Shown here: in pieces, positions 10,511 through 22,601 of the stretch
Position numbering within the stretch: the stretch's first letter is position 1
Layout: every line of letters begins with the position of its first letter
Assembly (NCBI GenBank): GCA_037042185.1
Contig: JAXQJY010000027.1
Span: forward strand, 558,001-622,000
Direction: 5' to 3'
Source: Sordariomycetes sp. S80-01Y
Lineage: Eukaryota; Ascomycota; Sordariomycetes
DNA length: 64,000 nucleotides
Notes under the pieces: model-generated
Database searches by the model: none
The model's input: only the letters and a program-made list of their open reading frames with translations
What the model was told of the DNA's origin: nothing
Translations under genes and position numbers: made by a program

Positions 10511-12200
10511 TCATAGTTTGGAAATCGCTCCGACCGTAAGTGTGCCCGTTTTCTGAATAAGATACTCCTCGATGGCGACGTCTTTGCCCGCTTCTTTGCC
10601 GTAGCCCGACTCCTTGATTCCTCCAAAGGGCGATTCAGCTCCAGACGCATTGCCTGCGAGGATTGGTCAACGTTCCGATTATCGTTGGCCATGTGAATGA
10701 GGAGGTTCGTACCTGTGTTCATGCCAACCATGCCAGCTTCGAGGTTTTCGAGCATTCTCCACGTGCGGTCGACATCTCTTGTGAAGAAGTACGACGCAAG
10801 GCCCATGGAGGTGTTGTTGGCCGCATTGACGACTTCCTCCTCCGTCTCAAACTTGTACAATCCAAGAAGAGGACCGAAAATCTCCTCCGTCGTGGTCAAC
10901 ATGGAAGAGTTCATGTCGCCTACGATGGTTGGCTCGAAGAAGTAGCCATCCAAGCCAGGGGGTGCTTTGCCTCCGCATAACACCTTGGCACCTTTAGATA
11001 CAGCATCAGAGACGTGTCTCTCTAATTTGGCGGCAGCCCTTGATGTTGTCAGGGCGCCCATTGTGGTCGAAGGGTCGGCACCGTGACCAACGCGGATCTG
11101 ACGGGTAGCTTCCACCATCTTCTGCGCAAACTTCTCATAGACACCGCTTTGCACGTAAACTCTGTTCGCATGCGTGCAAGCCTGTCCGGCTGTGCGCCAC
11201 TTGAGAACCATGAGCGCGGCTGCGGCCTGGTCCAAGTCTCCATCGTCGAAGACGATAAAAGGACAGTTGCCGCCTAGTTCCATGGTGACCTTCTTCAGAC
11301 CATGAGAGCAGTGTTGGGCGATAATGCGTCCCACTGCCGTGCTTCCGGTAAATGTAACTTTGCGAACGAGGGGATGCTTGCAAAGAGCCTCGCTGAGTGA
11401 AGGGGTGTTTTCATTGTCGGTAGTGATGACATTCAGCACACCTGGCGGGAACCCGGCTCGAAGAGCTAGGTCAGCGAGCGCTAGGGTACTAAGGGGCGTT
11501 TCAGGGGAAGGCTTCACAATCATCGAACAGCCCGCTGCCAAAGCCGCAGCAACTTTGCGGATGATCATGGCTACCGGGAAGTTCCACGGCACGAGAGCGA
11601 CGCTGACGCCAATGGGCTGCTTGATGACAATGGTCCGTCGGTTCGACACAGACGGGATGCCCACTGACCCTCGGACACGCTCTGCCTCTCCTGCAAACCA
11701 CCAGGCGAAACCCAGTGCATAGTCGATTTCCCCCCGGGCTTCGACGAGCGGCTTGCCCGTCTCGTATGTGACTAGCTTGGCGATGTCTTCCTTTGCGTTG
11801 GTGATCAGCCTGTGCCACTCAAGGAGCATTTTCGCCCGCTCTCGAGGGTTGACATGGCGGTACTTCAGAAAGGCTGCTTGCGAAGTCGTGACAAAATCAT
11901 CCACATCCCGTGCTGAGTTGTTTGGACAGGAGGCGAAGACCTTGCCGCTGCCGGGATCTGAGTGTCGGAATCGTGTCAACAGACGTGGTCCTTGACCACC
12001 ACAAGGCTAGAGGGTTATCCTCACCTTCAACACCAAATGTTGCATCCGACTTTGAAGTGACCCATTCTCCATTAAGGAGCGATCGCTCGTGAAGGAGGGA
12101 CCTATCGTCCAACTGGAGATTAATTAGCGCTGGTGTCGGAGGGTAAAATCCCTGTTACCCTAGACCTTGCACGTACCTGGAAAGGGAGCTGCGTAGACAT
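10511..12200 (-). CDS. NAD(P)-aldehyde dehydrogenase, succinate-semialdehyde dehydrogenase-like, with SKL tail
   Basis: Oxidises an aldehyde to the acid. Four exons: 12200-12177, 12112-12025, 11957-10713 and 10653-10511; introns of 64, 67 and 59 bp. Total 499 aa, usual for GabD-type enzymes. Catalytic Glu264 (MELGGNCP) and Cys298 (GQACTHANRVYV) are present, with PWNFP and FTGST cofactor motifs. The join at intron 3 gives NTGNASGAESPFGGIKESGYG, as expected for the family. If intron 3 is not removed, the frame continues into unrelated sequence. The protein ends in ISKL, a canonical PTS1 signal, so a peroxisomal location is predicted. It is divergent from a copper amine oxidase that also ends in a PTS1, which suggests that its substrate is the aldehyde made by that enzyme, for example an aminoaldehyde. 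Confidence 0.93.
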
Positions 12201-13199
12201 GACTGAAAGAACAATGTTGCTACACAAAGAACTTGAGAAAAGAGGGTTACAAGTGTATGATAAAGCTTAAGCAACCTACAAGGCTTGCTTCTGTCTGGGA
12301 ATGGCGTGGCGCTGTTTTGTCCATGATTGAGAGGCATCATTGTCTTATTCAGATTGGAGCCATGGCAAACCGTCACACCTAGCGGATTGCGTCGGCGGGA
12401 ATTCAAACATTTGGTCACCGATCCTAGCATCACTTCTAAACCCGGAACCTAGGTAAGACTTGTCGATGCACGCTTGTTACGTAAAGAGACTCACTACAAG
12501 CGATAATCGGTTGTCAGGCGCACCCTACAGCTGACATCTCAATTAACAATCCAGGGTCTGGAGTGGCGGGCATGTCAATTCAGAGGCTGGACGCGATACT
12601 GTACGGGCGTAGAAGGGTGCTCGCTTGGCTGTGCCGTCCCATTGCCCGCCCTTTACGCTAAACGCGCAGCGCGGCGGTGAGACACTCCACTGAAGCCTCT
12701 TGGCTCGGCATTCCTTTAGAGGTGCGATTAGCGACCGAGCCATGCCTTTGGAGGGAAGAGGGGTTGGCGGGCGGGTAGGTTTATATCCCCCAAAGGTAAG
12801 GCTCAGGCGACGTTTCCGCTCGCTATCTTCGGGTGGCCGACGGTTCGCCTTTGGAGGAAATTCGCCGCCGGTTGCGCACCCAATCGATGGAGTCTCGACA
12901 ATTCTCCATGTCAAGGGCGTTCCATGATCCATCAACTCGCATGAGGCCGGTTTCGGTCTGCGGGCCTCCTTGGCCGCGGGATTGGGTGTCGCTCGCCGAT
13001 TGATTCCTCTCCACCATTCAACTCAATGACTATTAACCCATCTTCATACCAAGTATATATCGATAAACTCAGCTTGTGTTCTGAAATTGTTGAGCAACAC
13101 CGGCACTCATATACTTCCCACTCAACTAGTCAAAATCGCGGCGCATTCCACCCCATTCAATAGATCGTTCAGTCGATCAGTTTGACCTAAGCCGTAGCG
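12201..13199. other. Divergent promoter region, aldehyde dehydrogenase / amine oxidase
   Basis: About 1 kb between two divergent catabolic genes. No coding sequence was recognised. A TATA-like stretch near 13054 belongs to the amine oxidase side. Confidence 0.5.
13054..13060 (+). promoter_or_regulatory. TATA-like element of the amine oxidase gene
   Basis: TATATAT about 146 bp upstream of the ATG at 13200. Confidence 0.35.
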
Positions 13200-15362
13200 A
13201 TGGCTGCTGCACACCACCCTTTTGACCCTCTCACGCCCGATGAGATATCGAGAGTACGCTGAGTCTGACCACAAAGACCGCCTCGAATTTTGACTGACCG
13301 ACCCCCCTGTAGGCCTCGAAGGTCGTTCGCCCGCACTTTGGCGGCCAGGACCCCAACTTCCGCGTGGTCACACTGCTTGAGCCGGCCAAGAAGCAGATGA
13401 TCCCTTATTTGGAGAAGGAGCAGAAGAAGCAGCCCCTGGGTCATGTGCCAACGCGGTATGCTAGAGTCGAGGTTGCCGTTCCGGGTGCCAAGTCTGGGAA
13501 TGAGCTCTTCGAGCTTGTCGTCGATCTCGACAAGGACAAGGTTGCCAGGAAGCAACACATGAAGGGAAAACATTCGTACATTGACGCCGATTACATGAAA
13601 GCAGTCGAAAATGCCTGTCTGGCAAACGAAGAAGTGCAGGCTGAAATCCGCACTCTTGACCTGCCAGCTAACAGTATGGTCGTCGTCGAGCCATGGGCTT
13701 ACGCCACCGATGGTATGAACGACATGACTGAGCGGGTGACGATGGTATGTTTGCCACAAGTCTCCGGTCATTTGCGTCTAGAGAGTTGACCGTGTATAGT
13801 GTTGGTTTTATCTCCGATTACTGGAGAGTCCAGATGCGAATTACTACGCCTATCCCTTGGATGTTTGTGCTGAGGTTTCAGAAGCACTTCAAGTCACAAA
13901 AGTCTATCGTTTACCCACAAAGCCTCATGAAAGAATAAACCATGAAAAGAAGCCTTTTGATCGCCGGAGGATTCATCCCACCGCGGCAAGCGAATACCAT
14001 CCAGATCTGAGGCCAGCACCCAGAACGACAACCAAGCCATACCAAGTCGTCCAACCTGAAGGCCCTTCCTTCAAGATCCAGGGCAACCATCTTAGTTGGG
14101 AGAAATGGACGTTCCGTGTTGGGTTTAACTATCGAGAGGGACTGACTTTACATGACATTCGCTACGATGGCCGAAGCCTGTTCTACAGACTTTCCTTGGG
14201 CGAGATGTTTGTGCCCTACGGTGATCCGCGTGCGCCGTATCCTCGCAAGGCCGCGTTTGATCTCGGGAATGATGGTGCCGGCATCAACGCCAACAACTTG
14301 CAGCTTGGTTGCGACTGCTTGGGAACCATCAAGTACTTCGATGCTTACCACAACACCCCCTCTGGTGAGCCATTGAAGCTGCCTAATGTCGTGTGCTGTC
14401 ATGAGCAAGACGACGGAATCCTGTGGAAACACACCAATTTCCGCACCCAGAACCCTGTCGTCACTCGTTCTCGAATCCTTGTGCTGCAGACAATCATCAC
14501 CGTCAGCAACTACGAGTACATCTTCGCCTGGCACTTCGGTCAGGATGCTTCCATCTTCTACGAGGTCCGCGCCACCGGCATCCTCTCCACAGTCCCATCC
14601 GACATTGATGTTAAGGAGAGGATTCCCTACGGAACGGTCGTGGCGCCTGGAGTGCTTGCGCCTTACCATCAACATCTGTTCAGTCTGCGGATCGACCCAG
14701 CGATTGACGGACACGCCAATTCCCTTGTCGTTGAGGAGTCTAAGCCGCTTCCTATGGATGATCCTCTTGTCCACAATCCCTTCGGCGTGGGTTACGTCAC
14801 AGAAAGCCATATTGTTGAGGAGGAGGGCGGCTTCGATCTTGACTTCACAAAAAATCGAACCTTCAAGTTTGTCAATGAGAACAAGACGAACCCCATTACG
14901 GGAACCCCAGTCGGGTTCAAGCTTATGCCCTTCTACAGCCAAAAGCTCCTATCACATCCCGAGTCATTCCATGCCAAGCGGTCTGAGTTTGGCGAGCACG
15001 CGGTATGGGTGACCCGGCACGAAGACCACGACCACTTCCCAGCTGGGAAGTACACCATGCAGTCTTCTGGTGGCGACGGATTGGCTTCTGCTATTGAGAA
15101 ACGGCGAAAGACGGGCACGGCACAATCTATCCGAAACCAGGATCTTGTCGTCTGGCACACATTCGGATCGACACACAACCCTCGTATTGAGGACTGGCCG
15201 GTCATGCCCAATGAGAAGCTTATGGTGGGCTTGAAGCCAGTCAATTTCTTCACAGGAAACCCTGCGTTGGACGTCGCCGTTTCGACGCAGGACAAGAACA
15301 AAAGTGTGCTGTACAATGACGAAGAGTCAAAGAATTCATCCTGCTGTTCATCGAGGCTGTAA
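13200..15362 (+). CDS. Copper-containing primary amine oxidase, SRL tail
   Basis: Oxidatively deaminates primary amines to aldehydes, releasing ammonia and H2O2. Three exons: 13200-13253, 13313-13744 and 13800-15362; introns of 59 and 55 bp, both in phase 0. Total 682 aa, normal for the family. The catalytic base lies in AAFDLGNDGAG (Asp about 316); the topaquinone precursor is the first Tyr of SNYEY (about 400); the copper ligands are HQH (about 452/454) and a His in RHEDHDHF (about 572-574). The second join yields TMCWFYLRLLESPDANYYAY, matching the family. The last residues are SSRL, a PTS1 signal, consistent with peroxisomal disposal of H2O2. It lies divergently next to the PTS1-bearing aldehyde dehydrogenase. 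Confidence 0.95.
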
Positions 15363-15862
15363 AAGTAGATCAAGTTAGAAAGAATTGCTGAATGCATCTT
15401 GTGGAAGTCATCGACGTCGGGCTTGCTTACTGGTCGTCTCAACAGAAACCCGCTGCCGTTCCCCAGTCCAATCTCAGTTATTCAAAACCGATTAATCATA
15501 TTAGGCAAAAACTTGAACGAGTTGAAAATTGAGCACAGAAATCTCTCATTGCTGAGGAGTTTTATCCAAGATAAGATGCTGCGGCTGCTTTACTTTCACT
15601 TCTTGTGGGACCATCTCGCTGAGAGTCATAGGATCTATTGAAATACGGATTTATAGATATTCTCTGGATAATCAGCTCTATTGATCTAGAAAAATCGGTT
15701 GTTCGTTTTCTGCATCCCTGGGGCCTCTACCAAGAGCCGCAAACAACCAGTAAACCGCAACCATACACGCGAACCGTTAGCCCTTGCAGAAGACACGACA
15801 GAAACAAGCAATCGAGCGTTTTGAAAAGGCCTGTGTGTGAGAATCAGGACCATGTGGCAACT
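15363..15862. other. Intergenic, convergent genes
   Basis: About 500 bp, AT-richer than its surroundings, between the 3' ends of the amine oxidase and the prenyltransferase. Nothing else was recognised. Confidence 0.5.
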
Positions 15863-17190
15863 TTATCTTCTGATTTTCGACGGCTGAGGGTTCACGTATG
15901 CCACAAGTCGGAGCTCCCCCTCGTCCTGTATCGAGACGCCAATGTAGGTATGAATTCCTGTTCCCCTTTCCAAAGCTTTATGATCACTGGGGCGATCAGT
16001 CATGTATAATACTTCTTGTTCGATAGCACTTACAATGTTTGATCGATGCACCTACGGTAGAGCTTGGCGCTCATGGCGGCAACCGCCAGATTTCGTCTTT
16101 TGGCGACTTCCTCGTTAATGTACAAACTCATTGCCTCGCTGATATGTACATCGCTTCGAGCGTAATGTCGGACTGGTATGTAGACCTTGACAAGGGGCCG
16201 TCTCTTGCGGAACCGGAATTCGACGTTATACAGGATACCAGCAGTCCGGTGATCCACGTGAGGCAACGGTATCTCGTCCGCGAATCCGGCAGTATCAAAA
16301 AAGGCATCCCAGAGCTTTCTCAACCTTTGGAACCCCTTCTCAAGCTCGGATTCGGCAAGCATTCCTCCCAAAGACATGTTCTCTCGCACGGAAGCAAAGT
16401 CCGTTCGTCTGTCCCGGAAGTAGATCTTGAGCCGAGACATCTCCAAAGGCTCAAGATCAAGCGCGAGCATGTCCATCTCAAGGGCGCTTCTTGAAGAAAG
16501 AGCCGCGAAATCCTTGTAGATATCAAGGGAAGGGAAGTCACCTGGGACATAGCCTGGCGCCGAAGCAATGGCCTCGAGCATGACTTGGAGGTTCGTGCGG
16601 CCTGTCGCATGGGCTGCTGCACCCGGGAAGAAGTATGCTTTGGCAGATGCACCTTTTTCTACGAGATCGAAGGCCCAAAAGATGGCCGAATCATGACCTT
16701 CGGGGTTAGCTCTGCTGATGTTCTTCGCGAAGCACTCCTCGAAATGGTCAAACCATGTAGTATCTGTTGCTGGAAACTTCTTGACAAGGGATTGCTTGAA
16801 CCTTTCAGAAGCTCCTGTGTTATTTGGATTGTGTTTAGTTCCGGCATCTACCGCAACTGGCTCGAAGGAGTATCTGATCGTTGGCTGTTGACTTCCGGTA
16901 TGGAAGTCCCAGCTCACTTCGACAGGCGTATGATCATCCGTCATGAAGCTGCGCCAGTATGACGGGCCAGGAGATAATGATGGACCCAGATATGGTATCA
17001 CCAACACTGCAAAATGGTGTAGCGACAGGGTTTGGTGTTCTTGACTATACCCGGCATTTTGCAGTAGATTCGCTAGCACGAGTCCTAGCCCGCCGTACCA
17101 GTATTTCTGATGCCGATCGACCAAGCAAGGGCCCTTTGCTACCTCATCCCATGCAGCGGACCTTCGGAAATAAGAGGGAAAGGGTGCCAT
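15863..17190 (-). CDS. DMATS-type aromatic (indole) prenyltransferase
   Basis: Transfers an isoprenyl group from DMAPP to an aromatic acceptor, typically tryptophan or an indole product, in fungal secondary metabolism. Two exons: 17190-16034 and 15986-15863, with a 47-bp intron; 426 aa, as usual for the ABBA-fold family. Visible features are KYWYGGLGLVLANLLQNAGY near the N-terminus, YLGP, a Glu at about 91 in PVEVSWDF at the position of the indole-binding Glu of known DMATS enzymes, and the C-terminal GTGIHTYIGVSIQ followed by LRLVAYVNP, which is restored only by removing the intron. An in-frame ATG at 17220 would add 10 residues. It diverges from the FAD monooxygenase about 0.9 kb away, a typical tailoring pair. 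The acceptor is unknown; no NRPS or PKS lies in the window. Confidence 0.92.
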
Positions 17191-18106
17191 AGTAGACCTT
17201 AGAAATGGGCCATGGTTCATCTCAGAGAGTGTACGATGAGCAACATACTAGCGGAGCCTTGGCTCGGGCAGCGCTGCGCATCTTTATACGTTTACCATCA
17301 TAGATCAAAATCTCGACCCGTGGCTCCAGAACATGGGTGAGGATAAAGGTGCTTCTAACAAGAATCCATGCATGCTCTTTCTTCTTCACGACTTGACTGG
17401 GTGTGTTGTTTTATCCGTCTGACTGCGCATTGAATAGCGCCAGTCGCAAATCTCTATAGCAATGGGCAGTAGATGATGCGAATCTCGACAAGACTATTGG
17501 CTCTTCTGACGTGGAAAAGTCCAGCATAGCCCGAAGGAAGGCACTCAGAAAAGGCAATATTAGGCGCTCTCAGAGTAACACGGCATGTTGATTCGACTGC
17601 CACTTCAATGTCTTGTTTGCAGAGGCCCCACGCGCCTTCATTCAAATGCCATGCATCGAGCAATGCGGAACGTCTTCCAAACCTCGATAAGCTCTTGTCG
17701 AATAGCTTTGGAGTATCCTGCGAGGTTGTGGCTCTTGAGCGGCACGTTGAGCCCAATGCGGAATTAGACGTGTAACAGTCAAATTGGGGAAATCAATTCA
17801 GCGCGGCGACGGACTACATTGGTCTAGCCATTGAGAACGGTCCGTCCTTCACAGCTGCAGGTAAGATCTTGGCAGGGCTCAGGTAAGAATTATTTTCCAG
17901 CTAAAATTGTCTAGAACACTGGCATCAGCATTTAGTCTTTGACTTTGTGAGATAATGGCTATGCTGTGGCGCTCCCACCGTAAGAGCCTTGATATTGAAG
18001 AGGCACAGCTCCACGACACTGCGAGGAAAACCTAAGACTACTCAATTTATTACTTCCTCTCTACAAAAAACACACTTCTACTCGTTGAGAGTCGGAGTCA
18101 GCGTCA
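17191..18106. other. Divergent promoter region, prenyltransferase / FAD monooxygenase
   Basis: About 0.9 kb. A minus-strand open frame at 17454-17756 (100 codons) has no recognisable homology or start context, and I do not call it a gene. Nothing else was recognised. Confidence 0.45.
17282..17288 (-). promoter_or_regulatory. TATA-like element of the prenyltransferase gene
   Basis: TATAAAG on the minus strand, about 95 bp upstream of the ATG at 17190. Confidence 0.35.
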
Positions 18107-19974
18107 ATGGACCCGCTCAAGGAGGACGCAATCCACCACGAGCGATTCGTCAAAATCGTTTGTGTCGGCGCCGGTATTTCGGGACTATGCCTTGCCTACA
18201 AACTGAGACGGTCTTTCAACGACTACTCCCTGACGGTACTCGCGGTTAAAGGTATCTCGAAATACTAGCTGATCACAAGCGCAGATTTTTGAGAAGAACC
18301 CCGAGCTAGGTGGAACCTGGTACGAAAACAAGTATCCTGGCTGCGCGTGCGATGTACCTTCGCACAACTACACCTTTTCATTCGAACCGAAGAACGACTT
18401 TACGTCTGCGCTGGCAAGTTGGAGTGAGATCAGAACGTACTTCAACGATTTTGCCACAAAGTATGACCTCCGCAAACACATCAAGACCCATCACCAAGTG
18501 ACGGAGGCTCTGTGGGATGAAATCGAAGGAAAATGGCACCTCACAGCAACAGACTCGAAAACTGGCAAGGTCATTCATGATTGGTGTCATATCCTGATTC
18601 ATGCGACAGGCTATCTCAACAAGCTTGCTTGGCCCAAGGCTCCCGGACTCGAACTTTTCAAGGGGCCGAAGTTGCACAGCGCAGCATGGGACGATAGCAT
18701 CCCGTTCAAGGACAAAGACGTTCTGCTTATCGGGTCAGGCGGCTCTTCTATACAGATCCTTCCGGCCATACAGCCACTCGTCAAGAGTGTTAAGGTCTTC
18801 ATACGAACTCCGCGATGGACCTTGCCTTCTGCGAGCAGCAAGACTGGCCAATTTTCAGACGAGGAGATGGTTACCTTTCGCAACGACCCGAATGCTGTTT
18901 TGAGTCTCCGTCTTGAGAATGAGCGAACTTTGAACAGCTTCTTCAGTAAGTTGATCTTGACAATCCCTTCTGGATCGAATTGACGAGCACAGCTATGTAC
19001 ATGAAGGGTACAGTGCTGCAACAGCAAGCTCGCGCTCTTCTCGATAAAGAGATGAAGAAGTTGATTGTAGATCCGGAAGCACAGAAGCGCCTCGTGCCAA
19101 GGTTTCCAGTGGGATGCAAAAGAATCTTACCCTCCGGGTTCCCCTTTCTCAGGGTCAGCACCCTACTCGTGACCTCATCGGTGTCCAACGCTGACTCGCC
19201 TAGGCTTTGAGAGAGCCAAATGTTCAACCTGTATACTACGGAGTGAAGGCTTTCACCGAGAGCGGCTGCATAAGCGAGGACGGACAATCCCACGAGGGCA
19301 ACGTGATAGTTTGTGCTTCTGGCTTTGACATGTCCTTTATTCCTCGTTACCCCATTATCTTCGGCGGCCGTAACCTCCAAGAAGAATGGAGAACGTCCAT
19401 TTCAGGATACATGGGGGTCGGCATCTCGGAATGTCCAAACAGCTTTACCCTCGCTGGCCCTTGGACCCCAATAGCCAACGGCCCTGTCATTTCCTGCATC
19501 GAGGCACAGGCCGACTATATTTGTTCCTTCATCGACAAATACCAGACCGAGCCCACACTCCGCACCGTCAGCCTCAAGGAATCTGCGTCACGGGAATTCA
19601 TGTCCTATGTTGCCTACGCAACCCAGCGCATGGTATGGTCCGAGGACTGCGGCAACGGTCGCAACATCAAGCCAAACTGGGGCTTGTCGTCGATTGTCTG
19701 GCCAGGATCCACCCTTCACTACCTCGAGGCCATTTTAGAACCTCGATTCGAGGATTACGACTTCGAGTACAGCGGCAACAGGTTTGCTTGGATGGGAGAC
19801 GGCGTTTCGCAGACAGAATGGGATCCGACGGCAGACCTGGCATACTATATCCGGAATGAGGACGATAGTAGGCAATTGAGTAGAGGGGCCAGAAGGCGGG
19901 AAATGACGAAGAGCGGGAGTCTTCCGCCGCGAGATCTTCATAGACAGACGCGGCTGACTTCCGCAGATCCATGA
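18107..19974 (+). CDS. FAD/NADPH monooxygenase, Baeyer-Villiger type
   Basis: Inserts oxygen into a ketone or hydroxylates its substrate using a C4a-peroxyflavin. Four exons: 18107-18235, 18285-18945, 18993-19153 and 19204-19974; introns of 49, 47 and 50 bp. Total 573 aa. Motifs in order: FAD Rossmann VGAGISG (residues 20-26), GGTWYENKYPG (52-62), the Baeyer-Villiger fingerprint FKGPKLHSAAWD (168-179), the NADPH Rossmann LLIGSGGSS (about 190-198) and a second ATGY-type motif CASGFD. It resembles class I BVMOs of the StcW/AflW-like group. Divergence from the prenyltransferase and a convergent Zn2Cys6 gene only 120 bp downstream suggest a tailoring role in a small biosynthetic locus. The actual substrate is unknown. 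Confidence 0.9.
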
Positions 19975-20094
19975 TAGCTCCCTCCAGTTGTAGCGTCGGG
20001 AGGGGGTTTCCGTCTCAATGCTCATTTGCCCCTGCGACCTGTTTACTGCAAAGAATACCTCATAGTCTTCACTTCCTTAGCTCTTCAAGGCCCC

Positions 20095-22601
20095 TCACCC
20101 AAGTGTGTCAGGCAAATTCCACAAGAAGTTGAGAGAGTCAGCATCGAGACCCATTGACAGCTGATCGCTAGAGTGCTGGAATGGTGCAATGTCGGCGTCA
20201 AATGGCAGCCCCATGAAGAAAGAGTCATCTGTGCCAGCCATTCCCAAGTTAATCGACCCCATGAAGTCTGGGGAGTGATTGGGATGCGCCATAGGTGTTC
20301 CAAACGCCAAATTATACGGCGTTGCGCCGGTGGCCATGTGCGTGTCCACGCCCGTGTTTCTAGAAGACACGAGATTGGCCTTGAATTGGGAAGCGTGCTT
20401 CTCGACAAGGGACGCGTAGCGTAGAGCAAAGTCCATGTCATCCACAGGTGTAGACTTGAGTCTTGCAGTGCACTGGTAAAGTATGGAAAGGGCATCCTGG
20501 ACGTCAGTGTTGTTCGACCCGACACTGAGTGCCTTAAGCAGGAAGACCGTCGCTGAGATGACGCTGATCTTCAGGCGGGATGGAGCGAATGGGAGATGTG
20601 ACTGGAACGAAGATACTGTAGCCAGTTGCAGAACCCTTTTGCTGGCTGTAAGAACCTCCTGGAGATATCGAGCGTCCCGCGGAGTAATGAACGCGGCAAG
20701 ACTCTCCCCAGCATTCGGGCTCCCTTCTGCCGTGCTTCTTCCCGAGGCAGAGGCCCTAGCGACTACTGCCTGGATCGAAACCGCGCTCACACAAGTCTTG
20801 AGATGGTGGAACTCAATCAGCAAGGAGTCTCGAAGTGGGTCAGTGATATCTAGCGATGTGTAAGCCATTGGTAGATGAAATATCATTTGTGCACTTTACC
20901 TTTTGATTTGGAGTTGAAGTCGGCTTGCCACCGGGCAAGTGAAGCTAGAAAGTGATCCAAATGATCCGAGTAATGATTCCCTTGGATCTGACGTTGAAGG
21001 TGGCCAGCCGAGCGGAAGAACATTGACCAGGCGGTGTGAGACAGCTGCACCAGCTCAAGGTTCAAGTCGACGTATGAGTTCCAGAGTTGGGTTTCGCCGA
21101 TCTCTGAGCCACGAGTGTAATCAATGAATGACCTTGATGCTTCAAGCGCAATAGTTTCGGGATACACTGGAGGCAGCCCCAGCTGGGTGCTCATCTGTGT
21201 TACATGCGTATAGAGAATCTTTCGGAGCCGGAGCCTTCTCATTTTTGACTCATGGTCTGGATCCAAATCATCGTCTCCATCTGCTGAGAACACCCCGATC
21301 TCGTATGCGAGGCTATTAGCTAGACCAAGCAGCATCCACGACATTCGGTTTGCACGCACTGCCGGCTCGAAGACGTCGTCCCGCCATCGCAGCAATGGCT
21401 CTTCTTGATCATTGGTTCTCAGACGCTCGTTGCGATCAAAAGTTGGGTTAATGAGCAGCCGATCCCAGCCCTCAGTGTCCGGCGGAAAATGGATGGCTCT
21501 TGGCTGCCAGTCCGAGATTAGAATCAGTGCCTCGATGGTGCCTATTACCCTGATCCTCGAGGTTGAACGCTTCTCGACGCCAACAGCGAGGCGCTTAATC
21601 AGGAACTCGCAATGATTCCACAACCGCTGGTGGATGTGCTGGCTTCGAGAGAAGCCACCGGAGCCCGGAAGAGTGAAGAACCTCGATGATATTGTCAAGA
21701 TACTGCAGCACAATAACGCTTCTTCCTCTACCAGCCGCGCGTGAGAAGCATGATCGCACCAAGGTTTCAGTATGATGGGTGTCAACGGAACGATGTATTT
21801 AAAGAAACTGCGACAAAATGATATTAGCTCCAGTCAAGCACTTTGAAAACTCGAAAATTTCACTCACAGATCAACGTAGGTAACAGCTTCTTGAGCCGTG
21901 AACCATCCCTGGCGAACGAAACGAACCTTTTCCCAAAGATCCAGAACACCCTCGTCCGCGTTAGAGAGTTGAGATACCATGTATCCAAGGCTGCTATTTC
22001 CGCTGTGTACGGCTGCTGGCCCGCCATCCGGCTCGTTGACGACGTTTGGTGCTGGGATGTGCGACTCTTGATGATAACCATGGGCATATGTGCTGTGATG
22101 GCCACTGCTCGAGACTGTGTCTGGAGCATGGGATGTTGCCGATGCTGAATCTGGAGCTCGCACGGATCCCGATAGTACGTTGAGAGCGTCATTAGACCCT
22201 GTCAGCACCGTCGACATGACCCTTCCATACAGTGGATCTGTATTTGATGAATCCATGTCGCTTATCGCACTGTCAGAAACATCTTTAGACGCCGCGACTC
22301 GAGTGGGTGTCGAGCTGCGTTCAGTGACGTCCACAGCGTGTGCATGCGCCTGAGATGCGATGGTTGGCTCAGAAACGCTACTCGTTCGAGTCTTCGTCCA
22401 TTTAGGAGCTTCCCGCTGTTTGAATCTTTTATCGCGCGCCGCAAAGACGCACTCGCGATGGTCGCGTCGACACTTTACGCAGGGCGGTTCGTCTTCAATA
22501 ATGCACCTAGCCTTTCGTGTTCGGCACGAGACGCAGGCGACGTAACCTCTTTTGAATGTTTTGGAGCGAGAAGACCGATTGCTTGCGTCTGCTTCCTCCA
22601 T
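20095..22601 (-). CDS. Zn(II)2Cys6 transcription factor
   Basis: A nuclear regulator of 798 aa. Three exons: 22601-21868, 21807-20900 and 20849-20095; introns of 60 and 50 bp. The zinc cluster ACVSCRTRKARCIIEDEPPCVKC..ECVF lies at about residues 22-52, followed by a basic stretch and a long Ser/Thr-rich linker. The middle region (FFKYIVPLTPIILKPW, then a long helical part with WSMFFRSAGHLQRQIQGNHY) is of the type seen in fungal transcription factors such as the ARO80-like group. It is convergent with the FAD monooxygenase and divergent from the lyase gene, so it could control either set. Joins keep frame at both introns. Confidence 0.88.

Noticed and set aside
10318-10660. Long C-terminal extension of the aldehyde dehydrogenase in an unspliced frame
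   Set aside because: Removing a 59-bp GT-AG intron restores the family's C-terminus and an SKL tail; the extension is a read-through of the intron in the wrong frame.
17454-17756. 100-codon frame between the prenyltransferase and the monooxygenase
   Set aside because: No motif or homology recognised; possibly a remnant, but the sequence alone gives no support.
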